DNA from: Ilex aquifolium
Lineage: Eukaryota; Streptophyta; Magnoliopsida; Aquifoliales; Aquifoliaceae
DNA: 64,000 nt
Direction of reading: 5' to 3'
NCBI GenBank assembly: GCA_951799425.1
Contig: OX637391.1
Coordinates: 22,926,551-22,990,550, forward strand
The notes beneath the pieces were generated by a model. The model ran no database searches, was not told the DNA's origin, and was given only the letters and a program-made list of their open reading frames with translations. The translations under genes were made by a program, and so were the position numbers. Positions 11,433 to 22,042 of this stretch are shown here, one piece after another (the first letter of the stretch is position 1; each line of letters opens with the position of its first letter).

Positions 11433-11441
11433 CTTTATTAG
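11433..11441 (+). promoter_or_regulatory. TATA-like box and pyrimidine-rich leader of cargo module 2
   Basis: CTTTATTAG in the context TGCCTTTATTAGGCC parallels the module 1 box at 9365. About 130 bases of CTT-rich sequence (about 11445-11570) precede the second microprotein ATG. Function is inferred. Confidence 0.3.
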
Positions 11442-11593
11442 GCCTTCCACCTTTTTCTTTTTCTTCCACCATTACCGGTGTTGGTTTTCCCCCTTTTTTC
11501 TTTCCCTTATCTTCTTCTCTTTCTTTTTCTTCTCTTCTTCTTCGTCGTCGTTCTTTCTGTTCTCTGTAAAAACAACTCACCCCCTGTAAATCC

Positions 11594-11725
11594 ATGACCA
11601 TATACGCCGACGATCCAGTCTTTTGTTTAATAATTTGTCTTATATGTTTGTATGTGTACCTGGGTGCTCTTTGTGTTCTCACACTTAGGATGAGGAGTTT
11701 CCAGAGAAACCCAGATATTCCTTGA
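11594..11725 (+). CDS. Single-helix membrane microprotein, module 2 (43 aa)
   Basis: The 43-residue product has DDP at residues 6-8, one hydrophobic helix (about 9-31, with LICLYVYLGALC) and a basic/polar tail ending NPDIP. It is a diverged duplicate of the 9521-9667 product. The stop is followed by a T-rich tract ending TTTGTAG (near 11750) and by GAACAGATCT, which also follows the first copy; this repeats the splice-acceptor-like layout of module 1. Family unknown. Confidence 0.5.
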   Translation: MTIYADDPVFCLIICLICLYVYLGALCVLTLRMRSFQRNPDIP

Positions 11726-12267
11726 GTTGAGTAATTGTTGTATTTTGTTTGTAGGTTTCGGCAGATGAACAGATCTGTACCTTACAACCTTATCTCCACT
11801 AGCCCACTAGTGCTAGTGTTGTAAGTATTGCTTGTTTGTAATTTCATTTATATATATATTTGAAATTTGATATCTACAGCTTGTGATTCTCATGGCTATT
11901 TGTCTTTATAAGATTCCTTGTGAATTTGCTATGCCCTCCAATGACTATGTTGTAATTGCTGTTACAGTAAGATCTGATAATTTGCCAAATAATCCTCCTC
12001 AATCCTATGTATTCTGGGTTTATTCCTTCTTCGTTAATTTGTTTGTTTAATCCTAAATCTTCTTCCTTCCGCTTGTATTTTGGTATATTTTCTCTAGTTT
12101 CGTATTTGTAATTTTAGTTTTAGATCTGAAAAAAAAAAAAAAAAAAAAAAAAAATTATTTTTTTTGGATCGCGTTTTTTTTTTAGTATTTGTACCTGTAT
12201 TTCATGATCACATCGGATGCAGCTTCAACTGTCTTTGTGACTGGCAGACGTTAAAGAACCAGATAGA

Positions 12268-12693
12268 ATGTCTTTAGTCTTAGCAAGCATGGATCCTAAA
12301 CTTTTTTGGTTTAGTCTAGGAGTTCTACGCATTTTCCCATCTGATGTGCATGCTGTGATAATGAGAAAAGCAAGGGATGTGAGAAAAATTGAGATCCGAG
12401 AGAAACAACAACAACCATTGTGTGGCAGAAGCAATTTTGCTAAACATCGTCGTTCCAAACGACTGGGTGCTTGTTACTATTGTGGCAGGATATTTCATAT
12501 GAAAAAACATAATCAGTGTTCTGAACCAATTTCGGGTCGTGCAACCGATCGATTAAACTGGATAGTGTATGGGCTGAGTAAGGATTATCCTAACACGCCA
12601 TCTTATGCCAGTCCAGGACTTACAAGTTATGTGCGACAAGAAGTTGGAAGGGTCACTGATAATGACATAGATCCAAGCGATGACTCGGATTAG
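12268..12693 (+). CDS. Basic zinc-finger protein, carlavirus NABP-like, module 2 (141 aa)
   Basis: This is a paralogue of the 9989-10420 product with the same finger numbering (Cys69, Cys72, His77, Cys84; CYYCGRIFHMKKHNQC), the same FPSDVH, ISGRATDRLNW and GLSKDYP blocks, and an acidic C-terminus (DPSDDSD). The frame is fully open although the copies have diverged at about 30 percent of positions, which suggests both have been maintained. The DNA just upstream (CTTTGTGACTGG-AGACGT-AAAGAACCAGATA) is also shared. Likely nucleic-acid binding. The carlavirus-like assignment rests on motif layout and is tentative. Confidence 0.65.
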   Translation: MSLVLASMDPKLFWFSLGVLRIFPSDVHAVIMRKARDVRKIEIREKQQQPLCGRSNFAKHRRSKRLGACYYCGRIFHMKKHNQCSEPISGRATDRLNWIVYGLSKDYPNTPSYASPGLTSYVRQEVGRVTDNDIDPSDDSD

Positions 12694-12804
12694 ATTTTGA
12701 CTATAAAAACAAAGCTGTGGAAAAATGTGTTTTGGAATGAAGGTTAAGGGTCTGAACTCTTTTGTAAAATATTTTTGTACAAAGTCTGGTTGTTGAAATA
12801 AAAA

Positions 12805-13068
12805 TATGGGCCGAGTAAGGAACGTCCCGAACTACCAACTAACAGTGTAGGTAGGGATTTGATCCTGAGACGCCATAAATTTCCAAGTTCAATTTGTGCA
12901 TTTTATCTTCTTTCAATTCTCATAGATAAATGAGTATGTGGGCGGAGTAAGGAATGTCCTAAAATGCCAACCTGTAGTGTGGGTAGGGACTTATCCTGAG
13001 ACGCCATAGTTTTTCAAGTTTAATTGGTGCATCTAGTCTTCTTTCAATTTTCATAGATAAATGAGTAT
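12805..13068 (+). repeat. Tandem repeat (2 x about 130 bp) with decayed pieces of the zinc-finger gene
   Basis: Two copies start at 12805 and 12935. Each holds GGGC-GAGTAAGGAA--TCC and a second GTAGGGA-TT-ATCCTGAGACGCCAT block. Both resemble the GGGCTGAGTAAGGATTAYCC region that encodes GLSKDYP in the two ORFs (10293 and 12572). No frame is open. Confidence 0.65.
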
Positions 13069-13099
13069 GTTTATAATTTTGAATTTTATTTTTCTTGTT

Positions 13100-13137
<38 letters not shown>

Positions 13138-14574
13138 ACTTCCTTGAAAAATGGTATTTTCTCTATGCTTAAATGTCAAATGTATATTGCTATTTGTTAT
13201 TCTTAAGGTAAAGAATGACCAGACTCAAAAATAGAATCGGTATATAACCGACATTCCATGAAAAACCTGACATTACCAGTGGAGATGATAAAGAATACCA
13301 TGGTAAGTTTTGAGCCTTATCATACTTTTGAGAGATAATTAACATTTATTCAAGTAAGGTCTTTCATTCTCTATTTTTGAATAATCTCATTAAATTTGCT
13401 TTGATTGACGCAACTAAGGTAATCTGTTGACATATCCCCAAGAAATCTGTTCATACGACACATACATGTTCACATACTTGAGAAAGGATTTTAGGCCATC
13501 TTTTATTTGATATTGAGCCTTAGCCATTTTTTCTGCAAAATTATTTCCCTAGTCAGCCATGTTTGAGCCCTCAATGTATGATTTCTTCTTTGATAAACCC
13601 AAATATTTACCAAGCCACAAGAAAACATACTGGACACACCATTGCTATCTAATTTTCTTGCACACTCTTATTAATTAATATGACACAGAAATGCAAAGAA
13701 ATGGGAAAACTGTGGAGATTACTTTTCGATGATAAGGAGAATCAATGAAAAAAAAAAGAAAAAAAAGAAAAAAAAAAAAGAAATCATTTCTGGGCAAAAT
13801 GTCGAAAAGCTAGAAAGAAGTGTGCTACATTACAGAATGAAAAGATAGCTTTTGAAAACCTCTGACGTCATTTCATTAGCCACTGACCTCTGGCCACGCT
13901 ACAACCTATGAAAAGCCCTAATTGATCTCAAGTCTGTTACATGTGTGTGTTGTTAATCAAAATTGGGGTATGGTAAATAGTATTTCTTTAAATTGCATCA
14001 ATATTCTTTCATGAGATTATGCCAAACATGATTAGTTTGTTTCCGTAAACTTCACTTCCTTCCTAATTGTGCATGTGATTTTTCGATTGGCCACCTTCTG
14101 ATCACATGCCCCGTGAGAGACAAGTCACTATAATCGGAGTGAATTTTTGCTGAGAGCATTCTACGAGAGGTTTGTGAAATCGAAGCTATCCATGGAAGGT
14201 AGTAAAGTGGAGTGTTTGTTATATAACAATTCTTGTTGCTAGAATGATCATTCTTACTACATAGGGAATTTCAAATACCAATATAACAAGTGTTTATTTT
14301 TGCGTATATTACGTACCAATGACAGAGAAGTGTTCTATGTTCTAAAAAAAAAAAAAAAAAAAAGTTTCAACTATCATGGTGCTAATGCATATACACATTT
14401 TTTTTTCACAATGGAGTTTGTAGGTAGCTTCACTGAAAACCTTCACGAGACAAAACTCGTCCACTAGGAATCACCTAGGGGTTTAACGGCTTATTGCATA
14501 TGCTAAATGCAATCGTGTTATCTACGAAAGTGATTTTGTTATGCTGTTATTTATTGCTAGAGACCAGCAATGTT
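13069..14574 (+). other. Non-coding 3' region of element A
   Basis: It contains several A runs (near 13107-13135, 13750-13780 and 14345-14362). A patch at about 13490-13570 (TTTTAGGCCATC, TTGAGCCTTAGCCATTTT, CCCTAGT-AGCCATG) is also found downstream of pol in C (about 61420-61490) and, inverted, in B (about 30055-30130). No open frame of note. The shared patch suggests an old structural or regulatory role in the family. Confidence 0.6.
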
Positions 14575-14588
14575 TAGGTTGGGGGGTG
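14575..14588 (+). other. 3' polypurine tract of element A
   Basis: TAGGTTGGGGGGTG directly precedes the 3' LTR at 14589; it is the expected primer site for plus-strand synthesis. Confidence 0.8.
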
Positions 14589-16294
14589 TGATTAGCACTC
14601 AAAAGTAGCATATTGTTACACTCTTTTTGGACTAATTATACTTTGATGGAGTTTAAATGATGATATTTTAGGTTCTAAAGTGAAGGAAAGTCCAAAGGCA
14701 TCAAAGAAGTACATCTGAGGGACAAATGCCGAATTAACGCAAGACCAAGGGAGCAATGTCAGGAGAATGCAAAGAATGAAGGACAAAGTGTAATAAAAGC
14801 AGGACAAAGTGTAATAAAAGCAGGACAAAGTGTAATAAAAGCATTTGAAAAATCAGCATTCAGCAACACCACCGTTCATTCTCCACTTGCCCACTTGCCC
14901 ACTTGCCCAGCCTTCCTACGCCTATAAATAGGCTGCTCCTTCTGCATTTCAAGGAGAGATCGGAGGGTGGAATTGGTGGAAAAACCAAGAGAGGAACTAA
15001 GAGTTAGGAGAGATTTTAGAAGAGTTTTTAGAGAGCAAATTTTCTTTCATCTTTTGTAGCTTCCATTTCAATTCATGTATTGAAGATTTTATGCTTATGT
15101 TCTTATGGTAAGAGTTCTTTCTTCTAATTGTCATTTCTTTATAGCTTTTATATTTACTTGCTTGTATAAATATAATGGAAGGCTGAGCCTCCTCTTCTAA
15201 TTGTCATTTCTTTATAGCTTTTATTATTTTCTTGCTTGTATAAATATAATGGAAGGCTGAGCCTCCTCTTCTAATTGTCATTTCTTTATAGCTTTTATTA
15301 TTTTCTTTTATGTATTTTTATTTCTTGGTTGTGAATTAAACACCAAGTAGTTATTGTTTTCTTTTATGTATTTTTATCTCTTGGTTGTGAATTAAACACC
15401 AAGTATTTATTGCTTTCTTTTAATTTAAGTATTGTTTTCTTTTACTTCCATTGTTGGAGCTTCCTTCTTCCCCTTAGAGGAGTGAAACTCTTCCACTTTT
15501 CTAGAGCTTTACCAAAGCCGTGAAGGGTGGAACGTGATTCACTTGTTCTTTGTCGAAGAACGACTCCTTGTTTAGATATTTTACTTTAGAGTATTTTACT
15601 TTGTAACACCTTTTGGGGATGAGTACTATTCATCATTCTAGCTTTACCATAGCTATGAAGGGTGAGTAGTCCTCATTCACTCTTTGGGAAGGGATGATAG
15701 ATATGTAAAAGATTAATCCGGACATTATGTTTGTGTATCACCTTTATGCTTAAATGTTCTATACTCCACTTGATTTTTGGGTGATTGAATGCACCTAGCA
15801 AAGTAAAGGTACTTTGTATAATCAACGGATCTTTCTATGATAAATGGATGACTCCTACATGGAAAGATCCATTGATTCAAGGCAAGTACCCTAACTAACT
15901 CTTCATGATAAAATTTCAATGTCCACCATTATTGCACTTCATTCCTATCTTCCGATTAATTTGCCGTTGACACGGGAGTTAATTGAGTTATAAAGCATAA
16001 ACATAATGCACCGGATAATCAACTACATATTCTGATTCCCGAACCAAAGAGTGTTTGTTACATTTAATCATCTTATATTTTGTCTAGAAAAATACCCATT
16101 GGAAAGAATTTTACATTCTATCCAAAACTTCCCACAACTTCAAAATCATAATATTTCCAGTTACAAGTCTTTCTCACTATTTACTTCAAAGAACACCAAC
16201 CATAGTTCCCTGAGGATTCGACTCTGGACTCAAACCAGATTATTACTACAACTTGACCGCCTGCACTTGGGTGTACACATTTCGGATCAAGTCA
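14589..16294 (+). repeat. 3' LTR of element A
   Basis: The same 1706 bp as the 5' LTR at constant offset 12676, with no difference noticed by eye. It is followed by the target duplication GGATT. Confidence 0.93.
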
Positions 16295-16687
16295 GGATTC
16301 TCCCTCTAGCTGGAATATAGCTAGTGTGATCTTAGTGGCATCGGAGGTGATCTCCATAGCCCTTAAGATCTTGTCCACCTGCCAGAACCAACGATCAGCT
16401 ACCATCGGGTCCGCCCCTCCCATGAAGATCGGAGGCTGATGTGCCTTGAACTTCTAGAGGTGACTTGAGCCTCCTTGGCTCCCACTTGCACTAGCTTGTG
16501 CAATGGTAGCTGTTGTAGCACTAGTCTGTGCAATAGTAGCAGCTGTAGCACTAGCCTGTGCTATAGAAGCAGCCGCAGTACCAATAGCCTCCATAAAGGC
16601 TTGTTGGTCAAAGGCCGGTGGTGGTTGGCTGTTGTCCCGCCCACCGCCTCGGCGTCCTCGGCCGCGTCCTCTTCCTCTTGTTGCCAT
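16295..16687 (-). pseudogene. Element D gag, N-terminal part (chromovirus)
   Basis: ATG at 16687 (minus strand) opens a Gag with an Arg/Gly-rich start (MATRGRGRGRGRR), an alanine/serine/threonine repeat (IAQASA units) and then the start of the conserved capsid region ending at the GGATT insertion site of element A. An in-frame TAG near 16454-16456 breaks it. The reading continues at 1912 towards 1230. Confidence 0.78.
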
Positions 16688-17007
16688 CTATACACACATA
16701 AGATCGCAATAGGCCAATAACTTAGTATCCCAAAGTAGAGATCAAAATTGAAACGTTGAGAATTCTTCTCATTGTCTCCTTAGTAATGCATATACCACTC
16801 ATTACTAGACATTTTCGTCATGAACCATCCCGTTCATTTATTTTCCCACGCCCAAGGTTATGTTTTCTAACCCTAGTGTGTTCATTTCCATATACATCCT
16901 ACCATGTATACAATCCACATAACAAGTAGCACAAAACATGAAATGCATATGGAATGCAATGGTCTAGACCCAATGCCCATCAAGCCCTAGGTAATTCGTA
17001 TACCTAT
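16688..17007 (-). other. Leader of element D
   Basis: Untranslated stretch between primer site and gag ATG on the minus strand. No further signal is seen. Confidence 0.55.
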
Positions 17008-17019
17008 GCTCTGATACCA
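17008..17019 (-). other. Primer binding site, initiator tRNA-Met
   Basis: TGGTATCAGAGC on the minus strand is the standard plant initiator-Met primer site, 3 bases from the LTR end at 17023. Confidence 0.85.
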
Positions 17020-17022
17020 AGC

Positions 17023-19376
17023 TGTGACACCCCAAAACCCGGGGGTCCGTTGATTTCCCATCAACCCGCGGAATACCCGTGGATACCGGGTAACTCGGTA
17101 TCGCGCCGTTATGCCCCATTTACCGGGGTCCATAATTTAACAAAATTCGGGCAGAGTCTCCTTTGTACGGGGAGCTCTACCCAAAACTCAACCTGTACAA
17201 TATATTTTCACATGACCCATCCGAGGCCCAATATGAAGCAATGACCGCACCGGGTCCATTTATAAGTAAACATTGACCACACCGGGTCTATTTATCCATA
17301 CTTATAAACATTGACCACACCGGGTCCATTTATCCCTACCTATGTCAAAACATGCAAGGTTGTTTTAACAATAATTCATATAAGTTCTATTACAATTATT
17401 TGCAAAAGATTACATGCCCAAGACATAAGTTTCACAAGTGTTTTACATTAACACAAAATAAAGCCACATTCGGCTTTCTTCAAACATGAGGGTCTGAATT
17501 GGAGCCATCCACCGGTGTATTTCTCCCACCTGAAATGTGTTCCCGTATAGGGTGAGCCAACGCCCAGTAGAGTATATCCTACAAAGGCTACTCCCCACCT
17601 TAGATGCATATGAAATGTGTACATGCAACAAACAACATTTAACAACCATTTCATACAAGAATATGCATTCAATGTTGGAATGCTACCATGTCATGCCATG
17701 AAATGAGGTGAGACTCACTCATGCATCTTAACCCAAGTCCTTACCGACTCCTACAACACAATACAATGCCAATGTGTAGTAACCCCATCAACTGATAGAA
17801 AATACATACAATGACCGTTTGAATTGAAAACATGTATTTGCAAAATCAAATCATTGTTGGATGTCACCCATTGAATGAGTGTTTATGTAATCAAAATATT
17901 GTGTCTTGTTAGGCAACGGATTTTGGATTTTATACCACCGGTTCCGTACACCATACTACACTTTTCCAGAATTTCACCACAGGAGAGTGTATAACCAAGT
18001 CGCCGGGTCTTGCACCCGAGGGGGGGATCTACCCCTTCTTGCTATACCCGACACAAGTTTTTCTTTCATGCAGCCATGCGACTCAGTCGGATTTTCAACC
18101 CAACTTTCCCGAGCCCACCCATCAATCACCAAGAATGGTGTTTGATTAACCATGCATACACACCCACACTCATGCCTAAGCCCATGAATGTGATGTCAAT
18201 GTCATGCTCAATATGCAATCATGCCCAATGAGAAATTTTATCACATGTTCAATATGTAATGGGTGCCATACGAACAATTTCAACATATCCATGGCAATTT
18301 ATATTACAAACATATAAATACCATATTTTGTCACAATGTTAATATATCAAAACATGCATATATCAACAATTCCTTCACTACAATATCCAAGCATGCTATA
18401 CATCATTGTGTCATAACAAACTTTATCCACACATAGGCATTTAGCAAACACCATCAAGGCAATCATCATGTTATCACACAATTTGCCCACATAATAACAA
18501 GTTACAAAAAAATTTCACAAGTAACTTCCCTAGACCAAATTTAACAAGGAATTTATCTAGGCCATTTCTATATTCCTTTCATGATTCCCATGACTATAGA
18601 CAAGTCATAACAACTCTATACATCTAACCATTACTTATGACACCATAGGTTAGAAATGAACCAAGGTAAGAGGGAACCCTACCTCTTGGAGCATAAAACA
18701 ACCGGTAGAACCTCCATGAACAAAATTTAAGTCCAAATATTTTATTTTCCCAAAATCCCGTCTTTGGATCTTCGGTGAAATCAGCTCTTTTTGGTATGTA
18801 CGCGTAGCCCTTGCCGCGTAGATGAACTTTGACTTCTGGACTGACGAATTCCGACGGACGGAACTCCCGGAATCGGCGAAAGAAAACTTAAAAACCCACT
18901 TTTTCTCTCTTCTCTCTCCAAAAACGTCCAGCACTGGTTTTGAATGATATTTTGTGTAAAATATCTAATTTAGGCTCATATTTATAGTCGCAAATGAGCG
19001 GTCCACATCGCACCGCATATTTCCGACTTCCGGGTCCGTTTTTCGCCCCAAAACGGTTCATTATAACTCGGATTAAGTTCAAATTAATTTTATTTGAACT
19101 TTCAATTTTTATTTAGGATATTTTTTTAAAAAATGATTTTAGGGACCCCTGGAATTTAAGTTGCCACGCAGTCGCCTCGAACGACGTGCAAAAATTCGAC
19201 TATCTCGGAATTCGACGAAATTTGAGAGGGTGACTCAATTTCGCGATACGAATCCAACAGCGAACTCCGTTTCCTCATCCGAGGTCTAGAGCATGAATAT
19301 TTCAAATAAACATTAGGATGGCAAATGACCATTTTGCCCTTATTCACAAAAAATTCAAAATTTCCCGGGTTTTACA
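17023..19376 (-). repeat. 5' LTR of chromovirus element D
   Basis: On the minus strand it starts TGTAAAACCCGGG and ends TTTTGGGGTGTCACA (2354 bp), immediately before the primer site. It is the same family as copies F (1-1229) and E (23245-39169) but lacks their GTACCGGTAC cluster. The partner LTR is not in the window. Confidence 0.82.
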
Positions 19377-19860
19377 CCATGAAGGTACACTAGGTCAAAT
19401 AAACCCATGGTCTAACAATTCTTGTAGTTGTACCTTCAACTCTTTCAATTCAGCTAGAGCCATATGATATGGTGCACTTGAAATTGGACTAGTGCCCGAC
19501 ATCAACTCAATGGTAAATTCAACTTCTCGATCAACTGGTACACCTGGCAATTCCTTAGGAAAGAAATCAATAAACTCACGCACAATAGGAATATTTCCCA
19601 ACTCAGAACCACCATTCCGAGTATCCTTCACATATGTCAAGTACCCTTGACACCCCTTCCTTAATAATTTCCTAGCTTTTATTGCAGAAATTAACCCCAT
19701 AGGAGTAGGAGGACGATCACCATAAAATCGGAACATAGGCACATGTGGAACCCAAATACTACGTCCTTACGAAAACAATCTATGGAGGCATGATATGAGG
19801 ATAACCAATCCATAACCAAGATCAAATCAAAATCCTAGATATCTAATGGTAACTAATTTC
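19377..19860 (-). pseudogene. Chromovirus protease-RT fragment
   Basis: Minus-strand reading gives the end of a retropepsin domain (VMDWLSSYHASIDCF), then ISAIKARKLLRKGCQGYL, VREFIDFFPKELPGVP and the RT start ELKVQLQELLDHGFI, all typical of Ty3/gypsy chromovirus Pol. The open piece is 19395-19742. Element D's LTR cuts it at 19376. It lies directly beside the diacylglycerol kinase fragment and probably truncated it. Confidence 0.75.
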
Positions 19861-19935
19861 CAAAAGCAGGCATTAAGAGATTGGACAATAGATATTAGGG
19901 AGAAGAACAAGAACAAAATGTTTCCAAAACCTTAC

Positions 19936-20515
19936 CCAACCAAATGAAAATGGGAGATTGTTTCTAGTTCCTAATGGTACTGTAGCAACTGGTGGTGGCT
20001 GAGATAGTTTAAGATCGGAAACTACACCAAGAAGCCAGCTTTTTGTTCCATCTCCACCAGCAACCTAGCAAACCAGATATGGATTAGATGTAAACGATAA
20101 GATAACATCATTACCACACAATTGAACTACTGAGTTAACTCACTATGATTCTCAATCTCCTCTGAATTTCAGAGGACAAGCTATCCCCATTTTGCTTGTG
20201 CTTTTCGAAATTATAATAAAGTTGACATAGCACCTTGCCAAGAGCTTTTTCTCCCAAATCAAATACCTAAAGAATCAAGCAACCAAAGATTGAGCCCATG
20301 AAGAAGCAAATGCATTCTTTATTAAAACTGACTATCAAAAAATCATCAAAAAAAAATAATAAAAAATAAAAATAGCTATGACCATGCAGTATGGGAAAAC
20401 CTGGTTTTTATTAAGGAGAGCACGATATGTTATGAGAAGTTCTCCTCCCAGCTGGCCACCATTTTTGGAATTGATGGATACTATCACTGCACAAGCAGGC
20501 ACATGAGACTCTTGT
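19936..20515 (-). pseudogene. DGK: Diacylglycerol kinase fragment (three exons, plant DGK)
   Basis: Three minus-strand exons with usable splice borders encode the start of a plant diacylglycerol kinase catalytic domain. The first (about 20515-20401) gives [20 protein letters not shown]. The second (20266-20144) gives VFDLGEKALGKVL up to QRRLRII. The third (20064-19936) gives [20 protein letters not shown] and [19 protein letters not shown]. The introns start GT and end AG (20143-20065 and 20400-20267). The nucleotide-binding GGDGT is intact, but the normally conserved GTGNN reads GTRNN. The rest of the catalytic and accessory domains is missing, replaced by retrotransposon sequence. The enzyme would phosphorylate diacylglycerol to phosphatidic acid; this copy is a truncated remnant. 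The sequence is closest, as I recall it, to the DGK5-type cluster. Confidence 0.8.
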
Positions 20516-22042
20516 CTTGATGTTGATCAGGTAGAAGTATTGAATCAAGAATGTAGTAGTCCTTCAAAATGTTATCAGATTCTGAATCACAAACCGCTAC
20601 TTCTTGACTGCAAAATTGTGTCATACACAACCATTAAGTTTGGAAATTTCGCTACCTATAATAGAATTCTAAACTCATCCCACCCAATTAAGTGTCAGAA
20701 CTACCAATTGTTTCCATCGCATGATACAAGTAGCATTTTTGTATTTCATAGCACACTGAAATCTTGCGTCTTAACATTTTTCATCAAAAAAACGTGTGTG
20801 TATCAAAAAAAGATATAAAGCAACAAAATGCAAGTCCAACTAATGTGATCAAGAATTTATTAATAAATTTTTTTTTCAGATTCCCACCTTCTAGTGAATA
20901 AATTCCGAAAGGAAAGCTTTAGATCCTTGGCCTGGAACTTGGCCATGTTTTCCAACCCCACTGCCAATTTGCCCATGAAATTCATAGAAAGATTCAATAA
21001 TTTGCCAAGAAACTCCATAATTTTCCTTAGTTCTGACAAATCAGAGAGAGAGATTCTTTACTTGGCCAAGACTTCAAAGGAACTTAAAATGCAGAATCGA
21101 AAGCAAGTAGTAGTTCTACAGAACTCAAGAATTGAGATAGTTGATTCTTTACCTGCACAAATTAATTAAAAAAATTACACATATACTCAAAACAATGCAA
21201 ATAGTAAAACAACCAACAATACAAAAGAATACGTCCATAAATAGAGGATATTGTTAAAGAGTAAACGCATTTTTGCAGATGCATGGAATGAGGTGAGAAA
21301 GTGAAGGGAAAATGCAATGCTAATTTTTTGTGTTGTTTATCATGGAGAGAGAGAGAGAGAGAGAGGCAGGGTTTTAGCTGAATGCATTACCTATGTTAAT
21401 GGCACTTGCAAATTGAATTCAGAGAGAGAGAACACTACTCTGAAAAAAGGGCTTATACGTTACAGATGGAAAGAAACACATCTCTTTTGGAAAATTGAGA
21501 GTCTTGATGCTATTTGATTTATTTGTATGAAATTAATTTAAAATTAATATTAAAGAAAAATTGAAGAGGGGAATATGAAAGGGTGGGATATAAAGGGTAT
21601 TAGTTCTTTTACTAAGGTTATTTATGTCAAACAAAAGTTTTTCACTTTTGTTGACATTTTAAAGTAATATAGATTTCATTCCCACTTAAAAATATTACTG
21701 CCAACCAAACACAACGTAACATTTTCATCTAACCTAGCTCCCTCATACAAGCGTGGTCAGCCGATTAATACCCACTAACATGACTACTTGAACCCGCCTG
21801 AGGGTTGGCATTGGGGCCAACTTAGGCTACCAACCAGTGGCTCATACGTGCCTGCATGTGGGGCCATATTTACATGGATTGGTCATGGATTAGGCCAGAC
21901 CACTTGAAGAAAGGATGGTCCTGGTCCATCAATCGGATTGGCCCTAATGGGTTTTAGCGAGGTGGCCTATTGAGTTAGTTTTAGAGCCTCTTTTAGTGAA
22001 AATTAGGATTAAGTCCTCTTCATGAGACTTTTAATAAGTTAA
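20516..22042. other. Unassigned AT-rich sequence with a GA microsatellite
   Basis: It lies upstream of the kinase fragment. It holds a (GA)n run at 21345-21366. No exon or known domain could be supported in either strand; a minus-strand ATG frame near 21010-20880 encodes a short hydrophobic peptide of unknown meaning. Confidence 0.4.

Larger units (their letters stand above)
1913..16294 (+). mobile_element. Element A: full-length Athila-type LTR retrotransposon with extra 3' cargo
   Basis: LTRs at 1913-3618 and 14589-16294 (1706 bp each, TG...CA) bound the element. A 5-bp target-site duplication GGATT lies at 1908-1912 and 16295-16299, and the split gag codons of the host element read through once the insertion is ignored. 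The two LTRs keep one constant offset over their whole length and show no difference that I noticed, so the insertion is recent. Order inside: tRNA-Asp primer site, gag-pol ORF, cargo module 1 (small membrane ORF plus zinc-finger ORF), a chromovirus fragment, a stretch matching the post-pol leader of B/C, cargo module 2, a conserved non-coding region and the polypurine tract. It lacks the plant-transposon-domain ORF seen in B and C. Confidence 0.93.
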
